Assembly: GCF_015558675.1 (NCBI RefSeq) | Contig: NZ_JADMOL010000001.1 | Location: 107,324 to 171,323 of the forward strand | From: Paenibacillus sp. 1001270B_150601_E10 | GTDB taxonomy: Bacteria > Bacillota > Bacilli > Paenibacillales > Paenibacillaceae | Reading direction: 5' to 3' | DNA length: 64,000 nt | In this document: positions 1 through 8,549 of the stretch, piece by piece | Numbering within the stretch: the first letter of the stretch is position 1 | How the letters are laid out: every line of letters starts with the position of its first letter | Notes under the pieces: generated by a model | The model's database searches: none | The model's input: only the letters and a program-made list of their open reading frames with translations | Told to the model about the DNA's origin: nothing | Made by a program: the position numbers and the translations under genes

Positions 1-536
1 ATGGAATCACTTAGCCTCCAGCTAACAGGTCGGGCTGCATTCAAATAGCCTGAGCGCAAATAGGTAACTTTGCACTGCAAGACCTCACCAATTAGCCCTT
101 CCTTAAGCCATTCGCGAATATGCATAACGGCTGGATGATAACGGAACACGAAAGCAAGCTGCGCTGGATAGGTGCTAGGCACATCTTGAAGCAAAGCTTT
201 CGTACGTTCACCACTTTCAGTAACAGGCTTCTCACAATATATCGCTTTATTATGCTTGACCGCTGCTCTTACCTGTTCGGCATGAAGCGCATTAGGCGTA
301 CAGATGCTTACGGCTTGTGTATGGTCACGAAGCAAAGCTTCTTCGAGATCTGCTGTAACGAAAGAAAAGCCAATCTGCTTCGCTTGATCCGAAAGCTCAT
401 CGGTTCTTCTTGTCACTAATGTATCAAGTACTGGGGTTAGCGGCAATTTTTTTATAATAGGAAGCGTACGAAGCGCAACCATGTGCGTTTTCGCAATCGT
501 TCCGAATCCGACAATGGTAAATCCAAGTGTGTTCAT
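1..536 (-). CDS. Gfo/Idh/MocA-family oxidoreductase (N-terminal part, cut by window edge)
   Basis: About 178 codons are visible; the gene runs off the left edge. The start is an ATG at 536 behind a GGAAGG ribosome site. The protein begins with a dinucleotide-binding fold (GFGTIAKTH, a GxGxxxxxH variant), followed by the family signature region SICTPNALHAEQV and the EKP motif (YCEKPVTE) that normally carries the catalytic lysine. Family members are NAD(P)-dependent dehydrogenases or reductases of sugars and inositols. The substrate cannot be deduced. No operon partner is visible, since the next gene inward (rnz) has the same orientation but lies about 290 bases away. Confidence 0.85.
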   Translation of the reverse strand, partial: MNTLGFTIVGFGTIAKTHMVALRTLPIIKKLPLTPVLDTLVTRRTDELSDQAKQIGFSFVTADLEEALLRDHTQAVSICTPNALHAEQVRAAVKHNKAIYCEKPVTESGERTKALLQDVPSTYPAQLAFVFRYHPAVMHIREWLKEGLIGEVLQCKVTYLRSGYLNAARPVSWRLSDS

Positions 537-828
537 GTTCCTTCCGCCTTTCCACTATGTATTCTAATCTGTAGCATCAGCTTCATTCATTGTAATGAAC
601 GAGAAGCGAACAGGCAAGCAAAGTGCATCAATTCGACAGCATTAGTGAAAGCTTAAGGTCGAACAAGGATGAATGAAGGGCATAAGCGCTCTCTAAAGCA
701 TTTTTTGTCATTCCCTGCGCTTTCCCGAGAAATAATTTTGAGTTGGGAAATGAGAAAACCTCTAGCGTGACCTCTTTAACTTGAAAAGGAGCACGTGTAG
801 AGGTTATTGCCAACCATCTAATAGGTTC
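537..828. other. Intergenic stretch, no supported gene
   Basis: A 61-codon leftward frame opening with TTG (628-813) is the only sizeable ORF. It lacks a convincing ribosome site and resembles no family I know. The stretch presumably holds the promoter of the oxidoreductase on its left. No hairpin or riboswitch was seen. Confidence 0.4.
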
Positions 829-1749
829 TTAAGCAGGCTCAATGGCTTCGAATTCTTCAGCCAAGTATGACTCAGGGAATACTTCCTTCGCTTCCGTCAA
901 TAATTCATTCAACTGTTCTTCATCCTTATAGCGAGAACTAAAGTGTGTCAGGGCAAGCTTCTTCGCCCCAGCTCGTTCTGCAGCCAATGCCGCCTGCTTA
1001 GCGGTAGAATGCCCAAATTCATGAGCGTGCTGGACACGATCCTCCATGAATGTGGCTTCATGGACGAGCAGATTGGCATTTCTCGCTAGGCGAACCGCAT
1101 TCTCACAAGGTCTTGTATCTCCTAGTATCGTGACTGTTCTTCCGGGAATCGGTTCTCCAAGTACGGAGGCCGCAAATAGAAATTCTCCGTCTGGTAGCTG
1201 CACATCAAGCCCTTGCTTTAATTGGCCATATACGGGACCTGGCGGAATTCCTTTCTCCTTTAACAGCTCAAACTTGAGCTTCCCGGGACGATCCTTCTCC
1301 TGAACCCGGTATCCAAGGCATGGAACACGGTGATCAAGCGGAAGAGCCGTCACGGAGAAAGCATCATCTGACCAGATGACGCCCCCATCCACTTCCTTGA
1401 TCAAAAGCGGATAAGGAACCTCCGAATGACTCACCTGAAATACAATTTTCATGTAATCCCCTAATCCTGGTGGTCCAAATACCGTTAATGGCCTTGTGCC
1501 GCCTTGATGGCCTCGGCTGGATAACAGACCGGGAAGTCCAAATAAATGATCACCGTGCAGATGGGTAATAAAAATAAACTCGCATTTGCTCAGCTTTAAC
1601 GGCGAGCGAAGTACTTGATGCTGGGTTCCTTCACCGCAATCAAACATCCAGAATGTCCCCCGCTCTTCATATAAGCGCAGGGCCATGCTGGTTACATTGC
1701 GCTTGGTCGTTGGCATCCCAGCTCCTGTACCGAGGAAGTACACATCCAT
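829..1749 (-). CDS. rnz: Ribonuclease Z (tRNA 3'-end endonuclease)
   Basis: Beta-lactamase-fold zinc endonuclease that removes 3' trailers from tRNA precursors lacking encoded CCA. The start at 1749 (MDVYFLGTGAG) is preferred over the ATG 15 bases upstream, because AAGGTG lies six bases before it and it matches the family N-terminus. The protein is about 306 residues, usual for the family. The zinc-binding motif HLHGDH is at about residues 63-68, and further conserved histidines follow in LDHRVP, HEATF and ALTHFSSRY. A symmetrical hairpin separates it from metH upstream. Confidence 0.95.
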   Translation of the reverse strand: MDVYFLGTGAGMPTTKRNVTSMALRLYEERGTFWMFDCGEGTQHQVLRSPLKLSKCEFIFITHLHGDHLFGLPGLLSSRGHQGGTRPLTVFGPPGLGDYMKIVFQVSHSEVPYPLLIKEVDGGVIWSDDAFSVTALPLDHRVPCLGYRVQEKDRPGKLKFELLKEKGIPPGPVYGQLKQGLDVQLPDGEFLFAASVLGEPIPGRTVTILGDTRPCENAVRLARNANLLVHEATFMEDRVQHAHEFGHSTAKQAALAAERAGAKKLALTHFSSRYKDEEQLNELLTEAKEVFPESYLAEEFEAIEPA

Positions 1750-1790
1750 CCTATACACCTTCATTTCTTATCTTACGAGAATGATGCCGC

Positions 1791-1827
1791 AAAGGCCTCT
1801 GCACCATCAACCGATACAGAGGCCTTT
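1791..1827 (-). terminator. Hairpin between metH and rnz
   Basis: The arms AAAGGCCTCTG and CAGAGGCCTTT are perfectly complementary around a 15-base loop. It sits 3' of metH. The T-run is better on the plus strand than on the minus strand, so it may be a weak terminator for metH. Confidence 0.5.
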
Positions 1828-1917
1828 TGTTTATTCTTATCTTATCATGACCGAAAACAACTTTCATTAAGCAGAATCATGATTTATTTCGTTGAAAGAA
1901 GCTTAACTGAATATGAA

Positions 1918-4900
1918 TTATGCCTTATCTACATTAAAATATTGGGCCTGCGGATGAGCAAACACCATAGCGCTGACTGAAGCCTCCGGCTCCATCATGT
2001 ATCCTTCCGTGAGTTCGACCCCAATATCCTCTGGCTGCATGAGCTTAAACAATGGCTCTTGATCCTCAAGATTCGGACAAGCGGGGTAACCAAACGATAC
2101 GCGAATCCCTTGGTAACGAGCACCAAAGCGCTCCTTCATCGTCATGTCCTCACGATCCGGGTAGCCCCATACTTCGCGCATCATATGGTGAACGCGTTCA
2201 GCAAGTCCTTCCGCAAGCTCAAGTGCTAATGATTGCAAAGCATGCGAACGCAGATATTGACCATCATGCTTCCACTCTTCAGCTTGGTCCCGAATGCCGC
2301 GCCCTGCTGTTACAACAAGGAAGCCAACATAGTCCATAATCCCGCTTTCCTTTGAACGAAGGAAATCAGACAGACAAAGGAACGGATCAACCTGCTGCCT
2401 TGGGAACGTAAAGGTATGGAGAAGCTCGTTGTGATTATCCGGGTTATAGATATGGATCGAATCCCCTTCCGATTGGGCTGGGAAGAAACGATACATGGCA
2501 TTGGCCTGTAATAGTCCATTCGCAGAACCCTCGCGGAGCAGCGTCTCAACAGTTTCTTTCAGCTCCAGCACTTTTGGATCCTTAGCGGCTACCAATTGTT
2601 CCACATTGCCTTTTAGACCAAGATGATGTCCTAACAGCATCTGCATGTTCAAGTATGGCACGATCTGCTGTGTTGGAATATCACGCAGCACATGGCGGCT
2701 GCAATCTGGCGGAATATAGACCTGTGCATCCTTAATATTGGAACGCACCGCACGAGTTAAAGTCGGAAGCGTCTTTTCTTCCTCCATCTCTCTTGCAAGT
2801 CTCTCCTTATGAGCGCGCAGCTCTTCAATCAAGATACGTCGCTCTCCGTCGTTCATGATCTTATTTGCGATATCGAGACCATCCATCGCATCCTTCGCAT
2901 ATAGAACGAGCCCATCATATTCTGGGCTAATGCGATTCTTCGTGAATTTCCGTGTCAATGCTGCACCGCCGACTAAGATCGGAACATCGATGCCCGCAGT
3001 ACGAAGATCCTGTGCCGTAATGACCATCTGCTGAGCGGACTTAACCAGCAATCCGGACAAGCCAATGGCATCTGGCTTCTCGCGATGGTAGGCCTCGATC
3101 AGCTGCTCAGGCGGAACCTTGATTCCCAAGTTGACAATGTTGTATCCATTGTTGGCTAGAATAATCTCAACAAGGTTTTTGCCGATATCGTGAACGTCCC
3201 CTTTAACGGTTGCAAGCAGAATCTTGCCCTTCACTGCGGATTCCGCCTTTTCCATGTGCGGCTCCAGGAAAGCAACGGAAGCCTTCATCACTTCTGCGCT
3301 TTGAAGCACCTCCGCTACGATCAACTCGTTTGCGTTAAAGAGGCGGCCAACCTCCTCCATCCCTTTCATCAACGGACCGTTGATAATATCGAGCGGTGAA
3401 TATTTCGTTAAAGCTTCCGTTAGATCGGCATGAAGTCCTTCTTTTGTGCCTTCTACTACATATGAAGCGAGGCGCTCTTCAAGCGTTAGATTGATAGCCT
3501 TCTCCTTCTTCTCTACCTTGCGGTTTCGGAAAAGTGCTACGAAGGCTGCCAGTGTTTCATCGTTAGTGTTATATAAAAGCTCCTCAGACAGCTTTCGCTC
3601 GTTTTCCGGTATAGATGCATAACGCTCCAGCTTCTCCGTATTAACGATCGCGTAATCCAATCCTGCCTTCGTACATTCGTACAAGAACACGGAGTTTAGA
3701 ACCTCGCGGCCTGCTTCTGGCAAGCCGAAGGAAATATTACTAATCCCAAGGATCGTCTTAACTCCAGGCAGTGCCTCTTTGATCAAACGAATCCCTTCGA
3801 CAGTCTCCTTTGCAGAGCCAATGTACTGTTCATCCCCTGTTCCAACAGGGAACACCAGCGGGTCAAAAATAATGTCCTCTGGAGAGATGCCAAAGTCATT
3901 TACGAGTATATCATGCGAGCGTTTCGCTACAGCGAGCTTGTCTTCCTTCGTAATCGCTTGGCCGCGCTCATCAATCGTACCTACAACGAGCGCTCCCCCA
4001 TATTGATGTACGAGCGGCACAACCTGCTCGAACTTCTCTAATCCGTCCTCTAAGTTAACGGAGTTAATTATTGCTTTTCCCTGTGTATATTTCAAGGATA
4101 GCTCGATTACGTTTCGATCCGTGGAATCGATCACGAGCGGTACTTTGACTTTTTTAACAACCTCTTGCAAAAAGACCGTCATATCTTCTGATTCGTCACG
4201 GTCAGGGTCCTGCAAGCAGACATCGATGACATGAGCACCGTTCTTCACCTGTGCGCGCGCAATCTCTGATGCTTCCTCAATCTTGCCTTCTGCGATAAGA
4301 CGTTTGAACTTGCGGGAACCAAGCACGTTTGTACGCTCGCCTACCATGTAAGGGCGGCCCTCATCTTCGATATAGACCGTTTCAATTCCTGATACCGCAG
4401 CTGGATGCTCTCCAGACTGACGACGAGGTGCATAGGTTGCCATAACTTTGGCCATCTCTGCAATATGTGCTGGCGTCGTTCCACAGCAGCCTCCTGCAAT
4501 ATTCAGCCAGCCCTGCTCTGCGAACGTGCCAAGCTTTCGCGCCAGCGATTCCGGCGATTCATGGTACTGTCCATTTTCATCTGGAAGTCCTGCATTCGGA
4601 TAACAGCTGATGGCACTCTTCGCAATGGAAGCAAGTGTGCGAAGATGGTCACGCATGAATTCGGGACCTGTCGCACAGTTAAGACCGATCGAAATCGGCT
4701 TTAAATGTTCTAAAGAGATATAGAATGATTCAATATTTTGTCCCGCAAGCGTTGTACCCATCGGTTCAATCGTACCCGATATCATGATGGGAAGCTCCTT
4801 GCCGGAATCCTTCATTGCACGCATAATCCCGATTGAGCCTGCTTTTACGTTAAGTGTATCTTGAGAGGTCTCAAGCAAGAGACAGTCCACACCTGTATCT

Positions 4901-5355
4901 ATTAGTGCGATAGCCTGTTCATAATAGCTGTCAACAAGCTCGTCAAAAGTAACACCGCCGGTTACGGATAAAGTCTTTGTCGTTGGCCCCATTGCCCCCG
5001 CCACATAGCGTGGGTGTTCCGGTGTTGAATATTTATTCGCTGCTTCTACAGCCAATCGGCCTGCAGCCAGATTCAGCTCCCTCGACCGATCCTGCAAATC
5101 ATATTCGGCTAGTACGACGCTTGTTGCACCAAACGTATTCGTCTCAATAATATCCGCGCCAGCGGCAAGATATTGTTCGTGTATGCTAGAGATGAGATCA
5201 GGACGTGTAGCGACCAAGATCTCGTTACATCCGTCAAGACTTTCCCCCCCAAAGTCATCTTCCGTTAGATTGGCTTGCTGAATCATGGTGCCCATGGCAC
5301 CATCCAATATAAGAATGCGCTCTTGAAGACTCGCTTCTAACGTACGTTTACTCAT
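1918..5355 (-). CDS. metH: Cobalamin-dependent methionine synthase
   Basis: Transfers the methyl group of 5-methyltetrahydrofolate to homocysteine through methylcobalamin. All modules are present in order. The homocysteine/zinc domain comes first, with Cys227 in GLNCATG and Cys290-Cys291 in GGCCGTT. The pterin-binding domain follows (ERTNVLGS, FDPLVFPVGTG), then the cobalamin cap and Rossmann domain with the DVHDIGKN cobalamin-histidine motif near residue 740. The AdoMet-activation domain is last (YPACPNLEDQ near the C-terminus). At 1145 residues it is slightly shorter than the E. coli enzyme but full length for Firmicutes. It is transcribed away from mtnD, so methionine synthesis and salvage share an intergenic region of about 170 bases. 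No S-box leader was recognised. Confidence 0.97.
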   Translation of the reverse strand: MSKRTLEASLQERILILDGAMGTMIQQANLTEDDFGGESLDGCNEILVATRPDLISSIHEQYLAAGADIIETNTFGATSVVLAEYDLQDRSRELNLAAGRLAVEAANKYSTPEHPRYVAGAMGPTTKTLSVTGGVTFDELVDSYYEQAIALIDTGVDCLLLETSQDTLNVKAGSIGIMRAMKDSGKELPIMISGTIEPMGTTLAGQNIESFYISLEHLKPISIGLNCATGPEFMRDHLRTLASIAKSAISCYPNAGLPDENGQYHESPESLARKLGTFAEQGWLNIAGGCCGTTPAHIAEMAKVMATYAPRRQSGEHPAAVSGIETVYIEDEGRPYMVGERTNVLGSRKFKRLIAEGKIEEASEIARAQVKNGAHVIDVCLQDPDRDESEDMTVFLQEVVKKVKVPLVIDSTDRNVIELSLKYTQGKAIINSVNLEDGLEKFEQVVPLVHQYGGALVVGTIDERGQAITKEDKLAVAKRSHDILVNDFGISPEDIIFDPLVFPVGTGDEQYIGSAKETVEGIRLIKEALPGVKTILGISNISFGLPEAGREVLNSVFLYECTKAGLDYAIVNTEKLERYASIPENERKLSEELLYNTNDETLAAFVALFRNRKVEKKEKAINLTLEERLASYVVEGTKEGLHADLTEALTKYSPLDIINGPLMKGMEEVGRLFNANELIVAEVLQSAEVMKASVAFLEPHMEKAESAVKGKILLATVKGDVHDIGKNLVEIILANNGYNIVNLGIKVPPEQLIEAYHREKPDAIGLSGLLVKSAQQMVITAQDLRTAGIDVPILVGGAALTRKFTKNRISPEYDGLVLYAKDAMDGLDIANKIMNDGERRILIEELRAHKERLAREMEEEKTLPTLTRAVRSNIKDAQVYIPPDCSRHVLRDIPTQQIVPYLNMQMLLGHHLGLKGNVEQLVAAKDPKVLELKETVETLLREGSANGLLQANAMYRFFPAQSEGDSIHIYNPDNHNELLHTFTFPRQQVDPFLCLSDFLRSKESGIMDYVGFLVVTAGRGIRDQAEEWKHDGQYLRSHALQSLALELAEGLAERVHHMMREVWGYPDREDMTMKERFGARYQGIRVSFGYPACPNLEDQEPLFKLMQPEDIGVELTEGYMMEPEASVSAMVFAHPQAQYFNVDKA

Positions 5356-5458
5356 CCTGTTGCCACCCTCTATCTATACTCATGTCAAAACATTAGAAAT
5401 AAGTGTATCAGAACTCACCCCATTAGGAAAGAAAGGAATTCATTCCCGAAATGTTTTC

Positions 5459-5487
5459 TTGCCCAATCATTTCCTATGTATTATAAT
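5459..5487 (+). promoter_or_regulatory. Sigma-A-type promoter of mtnD
   Basis: TTGCCC at 5459-5464 and TATAAT at 5482-5487 are separated by exactly 17 bases, about 40 bases before the mtnD start. The -10 is perfect and the -35 matches three leading positions. Confidence 0.65.
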
Positions 5488-5526
5488 ACCAGTTAATTAA
5501 TCTTATTGGAGAAGTGAGGAATTAAC

Positions 5527-6069
5527 ATGGCACAAATACGTATTCGCAACACCGATCAGGTTATTACTGGAGAAGAGAATGTGCGTTCATTCCTGAATGA
5601 GCAAGGCGTATTATACGAGCATTGGGATGCTGCAAAGCTTCCAGAAGCGCTGCGAGACAAGTTCAACCTGTCAGATGCAGAGAAGCAGCACATTCTTGAT
5701 GCATTTGATGCAGACATTCGTGATCTTGCTTCTCGCCGCGGCTATTTGACATGGGACATTATTTCCTTGTCCGATGCTACTCCGAATATCGAAGAGCTGC
5801 TCAAAAAGTTCGAGCAGGTGCATACGCACACCGAGGATGAGGTTCGTGCCATTACAGCGGGTGAAGGAATCTTTATCATTAAAGGATCGGATGATGTAGG
5901 ATACATGGATGTGCTTGTGCAAGAAGGAGACGTCATTTCCGTTCCTGAAAACATTCCTCATTTCTTTACGCTGACAGAGTCCAAAAAGATTGTTGCCGTG
6001 CGTCTCTTTATCGAAACAGAGGGCTGGGTAGCACATCCTTATGAGGATCCTTCATTTATCAAGGCATAA
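5527..6069 (+). CDS. mtnD: Acireductone dioxygenase (methionine salvage)
   Basis: Cupin enzyme that oxidises acireductone in the methylthioadenosine salvage pathway. With iron it yields the methionine precursor 4-methylthio-2-oxobutyrate; with nickel it gives an off-pathway product. The metal site is visible as His99, His101 and Glu105 in HTHTEDE, plus His145 in PENIPHFF. At 180 residues it has the standard length. It has its own promoter and terminator and faces away from metH. Other mtn genes are not in the window, so it is a detached salvage gene. A ribosome site (GGAGAAGTGAGG) precedes the ATG. Confidence 0.95.
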   Translation: MAQIRIRNTDQVITGEENVRSFLNEQGVLYEHWDAAKLPEALRDKFNLSDAEKQHILDAFDADIRDLASRRGYLTWDIISLSDATPNIEELLKKFEQVHTHTEDEVRAITAGEGIFIIKGSDDVGYMDVLVQEGDVISVPENIPHFFTLTESKKIVAVRLFIETEGWVAHPYEDPSFIKA

Positions 6070-6209
6070 GCCTTCTTTAGACAATGATGAGAACACCATA
6101 TCGTGGACGTTTGAAAGCGGAGCGAATGTGATTGATGTTGGGGATCTATCATCCGATTGAGCACTGGCATTATAAATTTAGAAAATTATGCATTCAATTT
6201 AGGAACAAT

Positions 6210-6239
6210 ACCCCGTTAGGCCTTATTGCCTAGCGGGGT
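6210..6239 (+). terminator. Terminator of mtnD
   Basis: ACCCCGTTAGGC and GCCTAGCGGGGT form a 12-bp stem with one G-U-type change around a 6-base loop, followed by TATTAT. Confidence 0.7.
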
Positions 6240-6257
6240 TATTATCGTTCCATTATT

Positions 6258-6521
6258 TTATATGGCGGAGCTCTTAATAAACTGCGATTTCCTCTTCATC
6301 AAGAAACGTGATTTCCTCGTGTATGCGGTCTCCTCTGTTTGTCTTACATCAACCTGCACAAAGTCCTCTCTCGGGTCATTTAACCATGCTACAACCTTCT
6401 GACCTTCTGTGACACTAAAGTCTGCGATTGTGATCTTTTCAACAGAATAGGATTGAACAAGATCAAGCACCGCTTCTCTAGCAATCTTCCCCGCATCGCC
6501 TAAGCAGCATACCTTCATCAT
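6258..6521 (-). pseudogene. Saccharopine-dehydrogenase-like N-terminal remnant
   Basis: The 87-codon frame begins with a Rossmann start (VCCLGDAGKIAREAV) and an acidic strand end (ITIADFSV) typical of the NAD-binding half of saccharopine dehydrogenase family proteins, which usually have 350-400 residues. Similarity fades after about residue 60, where a lysine/arginine-rich unrelated tail leads to a stop. It lies 45 bases downstream of phnW and probably shares its transcript. It may be a decayed accessory gene of the phosphonate operon. Whether the fragment is expressed is unknown. Confidence 0.6.
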
Positions 6522-6566
6522 CCATCCTCCTGTCCCATCTCTATCAACATGAGCCCCTAATTGATA

Positions 6567-7724
6567 TTAACTTTCCATTACGCGACTAACGGCTTGGATA
6601 AATCGTTTCATATCCTCAGGAAATACATGTCCAATCGTGCCGACACGGAATGTATCCGCTTCTGTTAGTTTCCCAGGATAAATAACAAAGCCTTCTTTCT
6701 TCATCCCCTCATAGAACGTGCTGAATACAAATTCACGTCCCTCTACCTTTGGATAATGGAAGCTTGTAATGATAGGGCCCTGCTGTTCAGGAGGAAGCAC
6801 AGGCATGAAGCCCAATTCCTTCATTCCTTCCACCAGCACTTGATGATTGCTTGTGTACCGTTCATAACGTGCTTCAATTCCGCCTTCTTGCTGCAGCTCC
6901 TTAAGCGCTACCGACAAGGCATGCACCGTATGTGTTGGCGAGGTATAACGCCATTTTCCGCCTGACGTCTCCATGGTATGCCACTGGTCGTAAAGGTCTA
7001 GGGATAACGAACGAGCATAGCCCGCAATTCGCTCCATACTGCTCCGCTTTGCTACAACATAACCAAAGCCGGGTACGCCTTGCAGACACTTATTCGAGCT
7101 GCTGACGATATAGTCAATATCAAGTGCCTCTACCTCAATAGGAATGCCACCAAATGTGCTCATCGCATCCACAATCAGCGTGCAATCGTGCAGCTTAGCT
7201 ACTTCACACAGCTCTTTCAGCGGATTCAACATACCAGACGTGGTCTCCCCATGCACGAAGGCAACGTGGGTAATCTCTTCATGTTCCTCCAAGCAGCGCT
7301 TCAGCTTCGCTGGAGACAACGGGTCAACATGTGATTCCGTCATGACCACATGCTCAATGCCTAATGTAGATGCAATCTGAGCCATGCGATCTCCATAAGC
7401 ACCATTTGCACCGATTAACAGTTTGCCATTCTGAGGTATTGCACTGCCGATAACCGATTCTACGGCAAAAGTGCCACTGCCCTGCATGAGCACTGCTGTA
7501 TACGTTTCGGGACGAGCTTGAGCAAGTTGAACGATCTGATCGCGTATCGCTTCGGTTATGGATTTATACTCCTCATCCCAAGTACACCAATCCAGCATCA
7601 TCGCTTCTCTAACGGGTTTCGAAGTCGTTAAAGGTCCAGGAGTTAGGAGCAAGTAGTGGGATTCTTTATTTCCATTTAAATCAAACTCTTGATTAGGATT
7701 CGCAGTATCGGCAATATTCATCAT
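6567..7724 (-). CDS. phnW: 2-aminoethylphosphonate--pyruvate transaminase
   Basis: PLP-dependent class V aminotransferase that converts 2-aminoethylphosphonate and pyruvate to phosphonoacetaldehyde and alanine. At 385 residues it has near-usual length. The N-terminal LLTPGPLTTS motif and the PLP-lysine region SSSNKCLQGVPGFGYV are diagnostic of PhnW. The start ATG at 7724 lies six bases after AGGAGG and overlaps the phnX stop by four bases (ATGA), which points to translational coupling. Its product is the substrate of PhnX, encoded just upstream. Confidence 0.95.
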   Translation of the reverse strand: MMNIADTANPNQEFDLNGNKESHYLLLTPGPLTTSKPVREAMMLDWCTWDEEYKSITEAIRDQIVQLAQARPETYTAVLMQGSGTFAVESVIGSAIPQNGKLLIGANGAYGDRMAQIASTLGIEHVVMTESHVDPLSPAKLKRCLEEHEEITHVAFVHGETTSGMLNPLKELCEVAKLHDCTLIVDAMSTFGGIPIEVEALDIDYIVSSSNKCLQGVPGFGYVVAKRSSMERIAGYARSLSLDLYDQWHTMETSGGKWRYTSPTHTVHALSVALKELQQEGGIEARYERYTSNHQVLVEGMKELGFMPVLPPEQQGPIITSFHYPKVEGREFVFSTFYEGMKKEGFVIYPGKLTEADTFRVGTIGHVFPEDMKRFIQAVSRVMES

Positions 7725-8518
7725 GGACGGCCTCCTGTCGCTAGCAGCATTTCAATCTGGCGAATTGCCTGTGGAACATCATTAATGGAGTTAATGACAA
7801 GATGGGCGCCACTTTCTTTAAGACGGGTTTCAACCTCTGCTTTGAGCGCCTCCAGCTCTTCTGGATCGAACGCTTCGACTTCCTGCCGGCTGAGCCCAAG
7901 CTCACTGCTTCCTTCAAGAATGCCAACCGTCCAAACTCCAGCATTCCGACCCTCATGCATATCACTTACGGTATCTCCTACTTTCATGACTCGATCAGGC
8001 GGATAGACAGACAGCTGCTTCATATTCTCGTAAATCATCCATGGATATGGACGACCTGCAGGTACCTCGTTAGGCGTTACCAGACAATCAGGCGAATAGC
8101 CGAGTTTTGCTGCTTCAGGCACGATAATATTCATCATTTCTCGGGTATAGCCTGTCGTACTGCCAATCTTTAACCCCTGCTTCTTCAAAGAAGCCACCAT
8201 TTCCGACACGCCTTCAAGCGGTGCGCCAAATTGATGAAGGATGTCAAATAAAGCAGGCTCAAAACGCGCATACAGTTCGTCAATGTCCTGCTCAGTTGGA
8301 AATTGCCCGTATTTCTCCTCCCATATCTGACGAACACGCTCCTGCTGACAGATCGCTGCGATATGATCTCTTTTCTGCATGCCCATCGGCTCTCTTGCTT
8401 CCCGATCCGTAATCTCGATGCCTCGCTCTTGAAATACCTGCTTAAACACCTGCAGCGGTGCAAAACAGCCATAATCGACAGTTGTCCCCGCCCAGTCAAA
8501 AATAATAGCCTCAATCAT
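7721..8518 (-). CDS. phnX: Phosphonoacetaldehyde hydrolase
   Basis: HAD-superfamily C-P bond hydrolase that splits phosphonoacetaldehyde into acetaldehyde and phosphate. The nucleophile motif DWAGTTVDYG is the PhnX form of DxDxT. The remaining HAD motifs follow as GSTTGYTR and VGDTVSDMHEGRNAG. The conserved Schiff-base lysine is expected in the helical cap (GMQKRDHI). The ATG at 8518 is preferred because GGAGG lies seven bases before it, whereas an in-frame ATG two codons earlier is too close to that site. The protein is 265 residues, normal for the family. Confidence 0.95.
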   Translation of the reverse strand: MIEAIIFDWAGTTVDYGCFAPLQVFKQVFQERGIEITDREAREPMGMQKRDHIAAICQQERVRQIWEEKYGQFPTEQDIDELYARFEPALFDILHQFGAPLEGVSEMVASLKKQGLKIGSTTGYTREMMNIIVPEAAKLGYSPDCLVTPNEVPAGRPYPWMIYENMKQLSVYPPDRVMKVGDTVSDMHEGRNAGVWTVGILEGSSELGLSRQEVEAFDPEELEALKAEVETRLKESGAHLVINSINDVPQAIRQIEMLLATGGRP

Positions 8519-8549
8519 GTTCATTCCTCCTCTAGGTCACTATTTATCC

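Noticed and set aside
628..813. A 61-codon leftward ORF with TTG start
   Set aside because: No ribosome site, no similarity; probably chance.
5356..5526. S-box (SAM) or cobalamin riboswitch upstream of metH
   Set aside because: Too little leader and none of the conserved core elements are visible.
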